NCBI GenBank assembly: GCA_036004665.1 | Contig: DASYRG010000054.1 | Location: 1 to 40,484 of the forward strand | Length of the DNA: 40,484 bases | From: JACQGZ01 sp036004665 | GTDB lineage: Bacteria > Sysuimicrobiota > Sysuimicrobiia > Sysuimicrobiales > Humicultoraceae | Reading direction: 5' to 3' | Part shown: positions 24,273 through 32,327 of the stretch, one piece after another | Layout of the letters: each line of letters begins with the position of its first letter | Numbering within the stretch: the stretch's first letter is position 1 | Program-made: the position numbers and the translations under genes | The notes under the pieces: generated by a model | The model's database searches: none | Seen by the model: the letters and a program-made list of their open reading frames with translations, nothing else | Told to the model about the DNA's origin: nothing

Positions 24273-24303
24273 CTCCTACAGCATATCGGCTCGAGGGGAA
24301 ATG

Positions 24304-24332
24304 AAAAACGGGACCCACTCCTCCGGGTCCCG
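24304..24332 (-). terminator. Intrinsic terminator after clpC
   Basis: On the minus strand CGGGACCC, an 8-base loop and GGGTCCCG are followed by TTTTTCATTT: a classic GC stem with a T run just past the clpC stop (24354). It separates clpC from radA, so radA may rely on read-through or its own promoter. Confidence 0.9.
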
Positions 24333-24353
24333 ATGGGCCGAACGGTCAGTGAC

Positions 24354-26810
24354 TCACTCGGCCAGGGCGGGCTCTCGCTTTTTCTCGAAGACGATGGTGC
24401 CCTCGCGGGCGTCCACGACGATCGTGTCACCCGAGCTGAAGTTGCCGCGCAGGAGCTCGTCGGACAGCGGGTCTTCCACCAGGCGCTGGATGGCGCGACG
24501 CAGGGGGCGGGCCCCGAAGGTGGGATCGAACCCCTCCTTGGCCAGGAGCTCCTTGGCCACGTCGCTGACCTCCATGTCCATAGACTGCCCGCGCATCTCG
24601 CGGCGCACACGCTCGGTGAGGATGCCCACGATCTCGCGAATCTGCCCCGGCGTGAGCGGGCGGAAGACGATGATCTCGTCCAGCCGGTTAAGAAACTCAG
24701 GACGGAACGTCCTGCGCAACTCCTCCATGACCCGGTCGCGCATGCGGCCGTAGACCTGCTCGCGGTCCTCCGCGGCGTCACGGGCGAGGCGGAAGCCGAT
24801 CCCGCCTTCCTTGTCCAGCATGGGCGCGCCGACGTTGCTGGTCATGATCAGGACGCAGTTCTTGAAGTCGACGGTGCGTCCTTGGGCGTCAGTGAGGCGT
24901 CCGTCGTCGAGGATCTGCAGCAGGACGTTGAAGATCTCCGGGTGCGCCTTCTCGATCTCGTCGAAGAGCACCACCGAGTAGGGGCGCCGGCGCACCTGCT
25001 CGCTGAGCTGGCCGCCTTCTTCGTAGCCCACGTACCCGGGAGGGGAGCCGACCAGCCGGCTAATCGTGTGCCGCTCACTGTACTCGGACATGTCGATGCG
25101 GATGAGGGCGCCCTCGTCGCCGAACATGAACTCCGCCAGCGCGCGGGCCAGCTCCGTCTTGCCCACGCCGGTCGGGCCCAGGAAGATAAACGACCCGATC
25201 GGCCGCCTCGGATCTTTCAGGCCTGCCCTGGCGCGTCGCACCGCCTTGCTCACCGCCCGCACCGCGTCCTCCTGCCCGACGATGCGCTGGTGGATCGCGT
25301 CCTCCATGCGCAGGAGTTTCTCCGTCTCTTCCTCCACCAGCCGGGTGACGGGGATGCCAGTCCAGGAACTGACGATGTCGGCGATGTCCTCAGCTGTGAC
25401 CGAGGAGAAGTCGTGCCCCTTCTCTTTCTTCCAGGAGGACTCCAGCTCTTCCAGCTTCTGCCGAAGGACGCGCTCCTTGTCGCGCAGCTGCGCGGCGCGT
25501 TCGAAGTCCTGGCTCTTGATCGACTCGTCCTTTTCCCGCCGCATCCGGTCGACTTTTTCCACCGCGGTACGGATCTCTTGCGGCAGGAAGGAGGCCTGCA
25601 GCCGGATCTTGCTACTGGCCTCGTCCATCAGGTCGATCGCCTTGTCCGGCAAGAAGCGGTCGGAGATGTACTTGTCCGCCAGGGTCGCCGCGGCCACCAG
25701 GGCGTCGTCGGCGATCTGCACGCCGTGGTGCGTCTCGTACCGTTCCCGCAGCCCCTTGAGGATCTCGATGGTCTGATCGACGGTGGGTTCGGCCACCAGG
25801 ATCGGCTGGAAGCGGCGCTCCAGAGCGGCGTCGCGCTCCACGTACTTGCGGTACTCGTCGAGCGTCGTGGCGCCGATGCACTGCAGTTCGCCGCGCGCGA
25901 GCGCAGGTTTGAGGATGTTGCTCGCGTCGATGGCGCCCTCGGCCGCGCCGGCGCCGACGAGGGTGTGCAGTTCATCGACGAAGAGGACAACCTCGCCCTG
26001 CGCCTTGCGGATCTCCTCCATCACCTTCTTCATCCGCTCTTCAAACTCGCCGCGATACTTGGTGCCGGCGACGAGCGCGGCCAGGTCCAGCTGGACGACC
26101 CGCTTGTTGCGCAGGACGTCGGGGACGTCGCCCCGGGTGATGCGCTGCGCCAATCCCTCGGTGATGGCGGTCTTGCCGACGCCGGGCTCCCCGATCAGCG
26201 CGGGGTTGTTCTTGGTGCGCCGGCTGAGGACCTGAATCACCCGGTCGATCTCCCGCTCGCGGCCGATCACGGGGTCGAGCTTTCCGGCCCGGGCGAGCTT
26301 GGTCAGATCGCGGCCGAACTCGTCGAGCGTGGGGGTCTTGCTGGACTGCTTGGAGTAGGAGGTGGAGCCTTCTTCACCGAGCAGGTAGACGACCTGGGCG
26401 CGCACGCGCTCCAGGTCGGCGCCCATGGCTTCCAGGACGCGGGCGGCCACCCCCTCGCCCTCGCGAATCAGGCCCAGGAGGAGGTGTTCGGTGCCGATGT
26501 AGTTGTGGCCGAGCCGGCGGGCCTCATCGAGGGCGAGTTCCAGGACCTTCTTGGCCCGCGGCGTAAAGGCGACCTCTTCGTAGGGCGTCCGCTCACCCCG
26601 CCCGATCGCGCCCTCGATCTCGGCGCGCACGCGTTCGGGGCTGATGTTCAAACTCTCCAGCACCTTGCTGGCGACGCCCTCACCCTCACGGATGATCCCG
26701 AGCAGGATATGCTCGGTGCCGACCGCGCTGTGGTTCAGGCGCTTGGCTTCCTCTTGCGCCAGAATGATCACGCGCCGGGCCCGCTCCGTGAAGCGTTCGA
26801 ACATCGCCAT
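24354..26810 (-). CDS. clpC: ClpC-type AAA+ unfoldase of the Clp protease
   Basis: 818 residues from the ATG at 26810 (MAMFERFTERARRV); GAGGGG lies 9 bases upstream. The longer ORF start at 26873 adds residues not seen in the family. Two Clp_N repeats (GTEHILLGIIREGEGVASKV and GTEHLLLGLIREGEGVAARV) are followed by AAA-1 with Walker A GEPGVGKTAI. A UVR-type middle coiled coil (SIKSQDFERAAQLRDKERVL) precedes AAA-2 with Walker A GPTGVGKTEL, DEIEKAHPEIFN and a C-terminal D2-small domain. With ClpP (not in the window) it degrades regulators and damaged proteins. No ctsR/mcsAB genes and no CtsR or CIRCE operator are seen upstream, so heat-shock control here must differ from Bacillus. Confidence 0.97.
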   Translation of the reverse strand: MAMFERFTERARRVIILAQEEAKRLNHSAVGTEHILLGIIREGEGVASKVLESLNISPERVRAEIEGAIGRGERTPYEEVAFTPRAKKVLELALDEARRLGHNYIGTEHLLLGLIREGEGVAARVLEAMGADLERVRAQVVYLLGEEGSTSYSKQSSKTPTLDEFGRDLTKLARAGKLDPVIGREREIDRVIQVLSRRTKNNPALIGEPGVGKTAITEGLAQRITRGDVPDVLRNKRVVQLDLAALVAGTKYRGEFEERMKKVMEEIRKAQGEVVLFVDELHTLVGAGAAEGAIDASNILKPALARGELQCIGATTLDEYRKYVERDAALERRFQPILVAEPTVDQTIEILKGLRERYETHHGVQIADDALVAAATLADKYISDRFLPDKAIDLMDEASSKIRLQASFLPQEIRTAVEKVDRMRREKDESIKSQDFERAAQLRDKERVLRQKLEELESSWKKEKGHDFSSVTAEDIADIVSSWTGIPVTRLVEEETEKLLRMEDAIHQRIVGQEDAVRAVSKAVRRARAGLKDPRRPIGSFIFLGPTGVGKTELARALAEFMFGDEGALIRIDMSEYSERHTISRLVGSPPGYVGYEEGGQLSEQVRRRPYSVVLFDEIEKAHPEIFNVLLQILDDGRLTDAQGRTVDFKNCVLIMTSNVGAPMLDKEGGIGFRLARDAAEDREQVYGRMRDRVMEELRRTFRPEFLNRLDEIIVFRPLTPGQIREIVGILTERVRREMRGQSMDMEVSDVAKELLAKEGFDPTFGARPLRRAIQRLVEDPLSDELLRGNFSSGDTIVVDAREGTIVFEKKREPALAE

Positions 26811-26909
26811 TGCCGCTGACCCCTCTAAGTAGTGCAACGGATTCTCGGCGCTCTCAGTTTCCTCCTGCCGCACGCGCCGGAACCTCTCACCGCGTACTTA
26901 CCCAATTCC

Positions 26910-26938
26910 CTCCAGGGGAGGACACGGCACCCCTGGAG
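26910..26938. other. 9-bp hairpin in the clpC leader region
   Basis: CTCCAGGGG (26910-26918) pairs with CCCCTGGAG (26930-26938) around an 11-base loop. It lies about 100 bases upstream of the clpC start. No T run; possibly a leader structure or operator. Confidence 0.5.
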
Positions 26939-26940
26939 AG

Positions 26941-26968
26941 AAAGAAAAGGGAGCCCCACTGGCTCCCC
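26941..26968 (-). terminator. Intrinsic terminator after greA
   Basis: On the minus strand GGGAGCC-AGTG-GGGCTCCC is followed by TTTTCTTT, 23 bases after the greA stop. A clear rho-independent terminator separating greA from clpC. Confidence 0.9.
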
Positions 26969-26990
26969 GGGGATGATCCCCACCGCCCCG

Positions 26991-27476
26991 TCAGCCCCGG
27001 ATATCGAGCACCGAATAGGTGATCGTCCCCGCGGGGACGCGCACCTCGACAGTTTCTCCTTTCTTGCGGCCGAGCAGGGCCTTGCCCACCGGAGATTCGT
27101 TGCTGATGCGATCGCGGTCGGGGTCGGCCTCGGCGGTGCCTACGATCATGTAACTGACCTGCTCGCCGTTGGTCATATCCTTGACGATGACGGTGCAGCC
27201 CACGCTGACCTTGTCCCGGCGTACCTCATTGTTGTCGATGACTTTCACGTTGCGCAGCATTCCTTCCAGCTGAATGATACGCCCTTCCACGAACGCCTGC
27301 TCGTTCTTCGCGTCCTCGTACTCGGAGTTTTCGCTCAGGTCGCCGAAGTCTTTCGCCTGTTTGATCCGCTCGGCGACTTCCTTGCGCTTGACCGTCTTGA
27401 GGAACTCCACCTCCTCTTCGAGTCGGCGGAGTCCTTCCGGGGTGAGGATGGTTTCCTTTTCGCCTTTGTCAGCCAT
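26991..27476 (-). CDS. greA: Transcript-cleavage factor GreA
   Basis: 161 residues, normal length. An N-terminal coiled coil with LTPEGLRRLEEEVEFLKTVK, the acidic tip GDLSENSEYEDAKNEQAFVE that reaches into the polymerase channel, and a C-terminal FKBP-like domain (KVSVGCTVIVKDMTNGEQVS, SNESPVGKALLGRKKGETVE). It rescues backtracked RNA polymerase by stimulating RNA cleavage. Has its own promoter and terminator, so it is monocistronic although it follows the coaX run. Confidence 0.97.
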   Translation of the reverse strand: MADKGEKETILTPEGLRRLEEEVEFLKTVKRKEVAERIKQAKDFGDLSENSEYEDAKNEQAFVEGRIIQLEGMLRNVKVIDNNEVRRDKVSVGCTVIVKDMTNGEQVSYMIVGTAEADPDRDRISNESPVGKALLGRKKGETVEVRVPAGTITYSVLDIRG

Positions 27477-27499
27477 CAGACGCTCGGAAGAAAATTAAG

Positions 27500-27519
27500 G
27501 TAGGCCGCAGGCGGCCTAC
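27500..27519 (-). promoter_or_regulatory. Palindromic hairpin in the greA leader
   Basis: GTAGGCCGC/GCGGCCTAC is a 20-base palindrome. On the minus strand it is followed by CTTAATTTTCTT. It could terminate the upstream acyl-reductase operon, or act as an attenuator or 5' stabiliser, since the greA start site (about 27522) lies just before it. Confidence 0.6.
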
Positions 27520-27528
27520 AGTGAAGCG

Positions 27529-27558
27529 AGTATAGAGGAGCGGGCGCGACCCCGTCAA
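27529..27558 (-). promoter_or_regulatory. Housekeeping-type promoter of greA
   Basis: -35 TTGACG (27558-27553), an 18-base spacer and -10 TATACT (27534-27529) on the minus strand. The TGA inside the -35 is the stop codon of the upstream gene. Confidence 0.8.
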
Positions 27559-28670
27559 GCGCGCAGCGGCATCCCCCGACGCGCCCGCGCGGCCGTCTTG
27601 ATGCGCTCGATCTCCTCGTCGCCGATCGCCCGCTCGAACCGGCGAAACCCTGCGATGCGGAAGCCGTGCCGTCGGGCGATCGCGTCGATTTCTTCCACCT
27701 GCGAGAGGGTGAGATCGCGGCCGACAGTGTAATCCTCGTACCGCCCTTCCAAGGCGAGCGCGATCGTCTCGGCCATGCACGCCTCCACCATGCCCGGCGG
27801 GAAGCCGAAGTCCAGGCGGAACTGCGGCGCCCCCGGCACTTCGATCACGCCGCCGTCGATCACAAGCACGTCGGCCCGCCGTTCGTAGACCACCCGGGAG
27901 ACGTTGCGCGGACGGGCCACGTCGCAGACCACCGCGCCGGGACGAAGATCCTCCGGTTCGATCAGCACGTCGGTGGCCGCGCTGACCGTGATCGCCAGGT
28001 CTGCGCGCGAGATCGCCCCGCGCGCGTCGGTGGCCACGCGCACCTCCGTGGCGGTGGCGCCCGATCGCGCGCCGATCCGTTCGGCCAGCCCCTCCAGCCG
28101 TTCGCGGTGGCGGGCGACCAGGGTGAGCGCGCCGACCCGGCCGGACAGCAACTGACTGCAGGCGGCCCCGATGGAGCCCGTCGCGCCGATCACGACCGCG
28201 TGGGCCCGGCGCGGGTCGACCTCCATGCGCGCCGCGGCCAGTAGCACCCCCTCGATCGCGGTGGCGGCGGTGTAGGAGTTGCCGGTGGTGACGGCGATGT
28301 CGAGGCGCCGGGCGACCGTGACGCCGGCGTCTCCGACGACCTTCGTAAAAGCACCCAGACCCAGGATCCTCGCGCCCAGCCGCTCGGCGAGATGGCCGGC
28401 CTGGACGAGCCGCCGGTAGACGAATTCGGGATCGCTGGCCAACAGCACCCGCGACGTCAGCGGCAGCCCGATGAACCAGCCCTCCGCCTCGGCCCCGGTG
28501 CGCGAGCGGATCCCCGTGATGTGCGAGGCCACGATCGGAGGGACGAAGCGCGCGACCCACTCCAGGGCGGGCCCCGGCGCCGCCCGCAGCACGCCGAACT
28601 TGCGCGCGAAATCGCGGATCTGCAGCGGATGCACGACAAAGGCGAAGCGACCCGGGACGGGGGCGGTCAC
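27555..28670 (-). CDS. Acyl-ACP-reductase-like / shikimate-dehydrogenase-like NAD(P)-binding protein
   Basis: 371 residues, GTG start overlapping the previous stop. Layout matches the cyanobacterial long-chain acyl-ACP reductase (AAR): an N-terminal acyl-binding part (FAFVVHPLQIRDFARKFG), TTGNSYTAATAIEG in the middle, a Rossmann motif VIGATGSIGAACSQLL at about 160-175, and a C-terminal segment MVEACMAETIALALEGRYED whose C298 lines up with the catalytic cysteine of AAR. In other genomes such proteins are often labelled quinate/shikimate dehydrogenase-like. The catalytic cysteine favours reduction of an acyl thioester to an aldehyde, but the substrate is unknown. Coupled to the next upstream gene and to coaX, so a CoA- or ACP-linked role is plausible (inference). 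Confidence 0.75.
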   Translation of the reverse strand: MTAPVPGRFAFVVHPLQIRDFARKFGVLRAAPGPALEWVARFVPPIVASHITGIRSRTGAEAEGWFIGLPLTSRVLLASDPEFVYRRLVQAGHLAERLGARILGLGAFTKVVGDAGVTVARRLDIAVTTGNSYTAATAIEGVLLAAARMEVDPRRAHAVVIGATGSIGAACSQLLSGRVGALTLVARHRERLEGLAERIGARSGATATEVRVATDARGAISRADLAITVSAATDVLIEPEDLRPGAVVCDVARPRNVSRVVYERRADVLVIDGGVIEVPGAPQFRLDFGFPPGMVEACMAETIALALEGRYEDYTVGRDLTLSQVEEIDAIARRHGFRIAGFRRFERAIGDEEIERIKTAARARRGMPLRA

Positions 28671-29617
28671 GGGTTCAGGATCTCGACGCGCGGGCGAAAC
28701 CCCACCTCGGCCATTAACCGCAGGTACTCCTGCGGGGTGAGCGTCTCGGGCGGGCGACCGGAGTACGCCACCAGGATCGCCTGCACCACGTTCGTGCCGA
28801 AGGAGCGACCCTCGAGGTTGGGCGACGGCGTGACGATCATGCGGACGCCCCGCGCGCGCAGGGCATCGACGTCCTGGGCCGTCAGCGTGTTCGTGAAGAC
28901 GATGCGGCCCGACAGATCGTCAGGCATGTAGCGGCGGATGAAGTGGAAGTCCCCCGCCAGCACCTCCGCCCAGCGGTAGGCCCATCCGAACCTGGGGGTG
29001 ATCTGCTCCTGTTTAGACCCCGTCGGATAGAGCCAAGTGAAGGGCAGACGCGTCAGGACGGGCAGGAGGAGGGCGGCCAGCACGTGCACCGTGGTCAGCC
29101 CGCGCAGGAGGATGGGGATGCCCAGACCAAACATGAAGTCGCCGAAGCGCACGTCCGCCCCCGCCTGGGTGAACGCCTCCGCCATCCCGTACCGGTCCAC
29201 CGAACTGACCAGCAGGACGCGGCGCCCGCGCACGTCGATCCCGTAGTCGCGGGGAAGGATCTCCAGGATGAGCTGCTTCTCCAGCAGGCTCTTCAGCCCG
29301 CTGCCGTCCACGACCGGTGTGTGGATGCCTTCCACCAGGCGGGTCACGTCGCGGATGGGATAGCGCCGCTGGCCCACCACCAGCGCCAGGTTGGCGCCGC
29401 CGATGCCGATGACGTCGACCTTCTCGTCCAGCTCCAGCAACGTCCGGCGAAACGCCGCAAGGCTTTCTACCCCAACTCGCTCGGCGATGATGGTGCGTTC
29501 CCCCAGGGTGAGTTCAATGCGGTGATCGCGCGTCGCCGAGCCCAGACTGACGCCGACGACGCGGAGCTGGCGCGGCGGCGCGGCCACGAAAGCCGCCGTG
29601 GTCTCCGCGGCGCTCAT
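28667..29617 (-). CDS. Conserved protein of the 'quinate 5-dehydrogenase' family
   Basis: 316 residues from the ATG at 29617, which overlaps the coaX stop (ATGA); the longer ORF would run into coaX. It matches a Clostridia-type family carrying this label: VVGVSLGSATRDHRIEL at the start, VDVIGIGGANLALVVGQRRY, TPVVDGSGLKSLLE, VLLVSSVDRYGMAEAF, YPTGSKQEQITPRFG, HFIRRYMPDDLSGRIVFTNT and LEGRSFGTNVVQAIL. No proof of quinate oxidation is apparent from the sequence and the name may be wrong. It consistently sits beside the acyl-reductase-like gene here (overlap GTGA), so the two probably act together. Confidence 0.8.
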   Translation of the reverse strand: MSAAETTAAFVAAPPRQLRVVGVSLGSATRDHRIELTLGERTIIAERVGVESLAAFRRTLLELDEKVDVIGIGGANLALVVGQRRYPIRDVTRLVEGIHTPVVDGSGLKSLLEKQLILEILPRDYGIDVRGRRVLLVSSVDRYGMAEAFTQAGADVRFGDFMFGLGIPILLRGLTTVHVLAALLLPVLTRLPFTWLYPTGSKQEQITPRFGWAYRWAEVLAGDFHFIRRYMPDDLSGRIVFTNTLTAQDVDALRARGVRMIVTPSPNLEGRSFGTNVVQAILVAYSGRPPETLTPQEYLRLMAEVGFRPRVEILNP

Positions 29618-30411
29618 GCCCGCGTCCGCTCCGGGTGGATTTCGCGGTTCCGCTCGAAGATGATGCGCAGTCCCTCCAGCCCCAGGAGCGGCTCGTGGTG
29701 CCGGACGCCGCGGCACTCCCGCACGACCAGGTCGGCCCACCCGCCGGTTGCGATCGTCACGGCGGGGGCGCCGAGCTCCTCCTGCATTCGTCGCAGAATC
29801 TCCTCGACCTGTCCGACGAAGCCATAGAGGATCCCGGACTGCATGGCCGCCACCGTGGAGCGGCCGATCGCCGTCCTCGGCGCCGCGAGTTCGACACGGT
29901 AAAGCTGGGCGGCGTGCTCGGCCAGGGCGTCGACGGAGATGCCGATCCCCGGCGCGATCGCGCCACCGAGGAAATCGCCGTCCGCGGAGACGACGGAGAA
30001 GGTGGTCGCCGTGCCCAGGTCGACGACGATGGCGGGACCGCCGTACTTGGCAAAGGCGGCCACGGCGTTGCAGATGCGGTCGGCGCCGACCTCCTTGGGG
30101 TTCTCGTAGAGGATGCGCATGCCGGTGCGGATGCCCGGGCCCACCACGAGCGGCGCGGCGCCCAGATAGGTGCGGGAGAGACGCTCCACCGTTTCCATCA
30201 GCGGCGGGACGACAGAGGATACCGCCACTCCTTCGACATCCTCAAGCGAGCGGCCCACCGAGGCAAAGAGAGAGCGCAGCAGCATCGCGTACTCGTCGGC
30301 CGTCTTTTCCCGGTCGGTGGCGACGCGCCAGTGGTGCAGCAGGTCGGCGTCCCGATAGAGGCCGATCTTGATCTGCGTGTTGTTGACGTCGAGGGCCAGC
30401 AGCACGTTCAT
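29614..30411 (-). CDS. coaX: Type III pantothenate kinase
   Basis: 265 residues. Phosphorylates pantothenate, the first step to coenzyme A. ASKHA-fold motifs: LLALDVNNTQIKIGLY (usual DxGNT, here DVNNT), GADRICNAVAAFAKYG, IVVDLGTATTFSVVSADGDF and GGAIAPGIGISVDALAEHAA. Start overlaps the ECF-transporter stop (ATGA), end overlaps the next gene. The upstream transporter gene suggests uptake plus phosphorylation of pantothenate. Confidence 0.95.
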   Translation of the reverse strand: MNVLLALDVNNTQIKIGLYRDADLLHHWRVATDREKTADEYAMLLRSLFASVGRSLEDVEGVAVSSVVPPLMETVERLSRTYLGAAPLVVGPGIRTGMRILYENPKEVGADRICNAVAAFAKYGGPAIVVDLGTATTFSVVSADGDFLGGAIAPGIGISVDALAEHAAQLYRVELAAPRTAIGRSTVAAMQSGILYGFVGQVEEILRRMQEELGAPAVTIATGGWADLVVRECRGVRHHEPLLGLEGLRIIFERNREIHPERTRA

Positions 30412-30959
30412 CCGCGCGCGGCCGCCAGCCGGCGGGTGCGGCCCAGCGCCGCGAAGACCGGCACCGCCACCACGGCCGCAAAGAGGATCTCAAAGGGGTA
30501 GTTCACCAGGATGATCGGCACGACACCCGTCCGGAAGTCGGAGGTCCCGAATGCCAGCAGTATCCCCAACACGCCGGCCGTGTTCGTGCTGGTGCCGAGC
30601 AGCGCCGCAGCCAGGGCGGCGGGAACCCCCCGCAGCGCGCGGTAGGCATAGTACGCGATCACGCCGATGAGGATCCGGGGCAGAAACGCGGCCGCGACGG
30701 CCACCACTACGTTCCCCCCGGCGAACTGCATGAAGAGACCCCCAAACCGCAGCCAGGAGGTGATGGCCAGCACCAGACCGGTCAGGGCGCCGGCAACCGG
30801 CCCCGCCGCCACGCCCGCCACGATGGGGGGAATGTGGAGGGTCGTGGCCGCGCCCGAGATGTTCGGAACGGCGATCAGTCCGAGGGGAGTGTAGGAGAGA
30901 GCGATAGCGAGCCCGCCGCAGATGGCCGCGACGGCGATCTGGTAGGACGTGATTCTCAT
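30408..30959 (-). CDS. ECF transporter substrate-binding (S) component, possibly for pantothenate
   Basis: 183 residues, about six membrane segments, e.g. IAVAAICGGLAIALSYTPLG, IPPIVAGVAAGPVAGALTGL and ALAAALLGTSTNTAGVLGIL, the last with the NTAG-like signature of ECF S components. The ATG has GGAGGG 7 bases upstream. No energising EcfA/T genes in the window, so it would use a shared module. Its 4-base overlap with coaX makes pantothenate (PanT-like) the likely substrate, by context only. Confidence 0.82.
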   Translation of the reverse strand: MRITSYQIAVAAICGGLAIALSYTPLGLIAVPNISGAATTLHIPPIVAGVAAGPVAGALTGLVLAITSWLRFGGLFMQFAGGNVVVAVAAAFLPRILIGVIAYYAYRALRGVPAALAAALLGTSTNTAGVLGILLAFGTSDFRTGVVPIILVNYPFEILFAAVVAVPVFAALGRTRRLAAARG

Positions 30960-31047
30960 TTTCTATCCCTCCGTTCCAGTTCTGCCGCGCAGATACCGGA
31001 CAGAGCGCTCACTGGCCTCGTCCAGTCCGGCTCCCTTCGGATGCCGG

Positions 31048-31362
31048 CTATACCATCGTTTCCAAGGTATCGCTTGGCGAGGACGCCTGCAAGCGGCCCC
31101 GGACATCCCGCCGGCAGTCCTCCAAGACTTCTTTTGGAACATACCTTCTTGCCGCCAGAACCAGAGCCGGAATGATCACGATGTCGTCCAGATGGCCAAT
31201 GACGGGGATGAAATCTGGGATGAGATCGAACGGCAGAAACGCATACCCAATAGACAGACCGAGGAGCCACCTGGCGACCCGCGGAGTTCTCGGATCCCGC
31301 ATGGCGCACTGATAGACGCTGATCTCTTGCCTGAACTGCCGGTAGGCCGCGCCGAGATTCAC
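31048..31362 (-). CDS. DUF1232 (YkvA-like) membrane protein
   Basis: 104 residues, GTG start overlapping the P1-peptidase stop. The DUF1232 core is clear: TPRVARWLLGLSIGYAFLPF, then DLIPDFIPVIGHLDDIVIIP with the family's LIPDFIP and DD signatures. Function unknown. An 88-base gap follows before the ECF transporter gene; I see no terminator there. Confidence 0.88.
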   Translation of the reverse strand: MNLGAAYRQFRQEISVYQCAMRDPRTPRVARWLLGLSIGYAFLPFDLIPDFIPVIGHLDDIVIIPALVLAARRYVPKEVLEDCRRDVRGRLQASSPSDTLETMV

Positions 31363-32327
31363 GGCAGCCCGTTGCTGATCCGCACCGCCCGCGTAATCGC
31401 GCGGGCCACCACCTCCACCGCGGCCGCGCCGAGGGAGGCCAGGTTGGAGGCGCGCTCACCGAGGCTGAGCGCGAAGACGATGTCCCCGTCGAAGATCGTG
31501 TGCGCCGGAGAGATGACGCGCGCGAGTCCATCCTGCGCCGAGCGCGCCACCCGCCCGGCCTCTGCCTTGTTCAGCACGGCGTTCGTGGCGACGACGGCGA
31601 GGGTCGTGTTCGTGCTCCCCGCCGCAAAGCCGACCTCCCTCTCCTGCTCCAGGAACGCCCGCGCGGTGTCGACGAACTCGCCCGACGGCGAGCGGGCCCC
31701 GGCGATGATCTCGCCGCTGCGCTCGTCGCGCACGTCACCGAAGGCGTTCACGGCCACCAGCACGGCCACGATCACCCCGCCGGGAAGATCGACCGCAGCC
31801 GTCCCCAGGCCGCCGCGCATCGAGCCCGTGCCGAAGAGGTGGCCCACGGTCGCCCCCGTTCCCGCGCCCACCATCCCTTCGGGCACCGGCCCGTCCGTGG
31901 CGGCGCGGGCGGCCCTGTAGCCCATCTCCGCGGTGGGCCGGACGTCCGCCCGTCCGACCCCCAGATCGAAGAGGGCGGCCGCGGGGACGATGGGCACGCG
32001 GACGACGGGCGGTTCACCGGCCAGCCCCACCTCAAAGCCCACGCCCTGCTCTTCCAGGTACTGCATCACGCCGTCGGCGGCGGCCAGTCCAAAGGCGCTG
32101 CCTCCGCTCAGCAGCACGGCGTGGACCCGGTCCACGAGCATCCCCGGACGGAGCAGGTCAGTCTCGCGGGTCGCCGGGGCGCCTCCGCCGAGGTCGACCC
32201 CGGCCACCGCCCCGGCGGGGGTGAGGACGACGGTACACCCCGTCAGCGCCTCCGCATCGGTGGCGTGTCCCACGCGGATGCCCGGGACGGCGGTCAGTCC
32301 ACGCTGCGGCACGCGCGAGGGGGTCAC
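31359..32327 (-). CDS. P1-family (DmpA-like) N-terminal-nucleophile peptidase
   Basis: 322 residues. Resembles L-aminopeptidase/D-esterase DmpA: LTAVPGIRVGHATDAEALTG, LSGGSAFGLAAADGVMQYLE, GAGTGATVGHLFGTGSMRGG, and the self-cleavage/nucleophile region GSTNTTLAVVATNAVLNKAE followed by SPAHTIFDGDIVFALSLG. These enzymes cleave themselves to expose a Ser/Thr nucleophile and then remove N-terminal residues or hydrolyse D-amides. The natural substrate is unknown. Overlaps birA and the DUF1232 gene by 4 bases each. Confidence 0.9.
   Translation of the reverse strand: MTPSRVPQRGLTAVPGIRVGHATDAEALTGCTVVLTPAGAVAGVDLGGGAPATRETDLLRPGMLVDRVHAVLLSGGSAFGLAAADGVMQYLEEQGVGFEVGLAGEPPVVRVPIVPAAALFDLGVGRADVRPTAEMGYRAARAATDGPVPEGMVGAGTGATVGHLFGTGSMRGGLGTAAVDLPGGVIVAVLVAVNAFGDVRDERSGEIIAGARSPSGEFVDTARAFLEQEREVGFAAGSTNTTLAVVATNAVLNKAEAGRVARSAQDGLARVISPAHTIFDGDIVFALSLGERASNLASLGAAAVEVVARAITRAVRISNGLP

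Noticed and set aside
26811..26873. Longer ClpC start and a CtsR/CIRCE operator upstream of clpC
   Set aside because: The family starts at MFERFTERARR; no (A/G)GTCAAA repeats or CIRCE inverted repeat can be seen.
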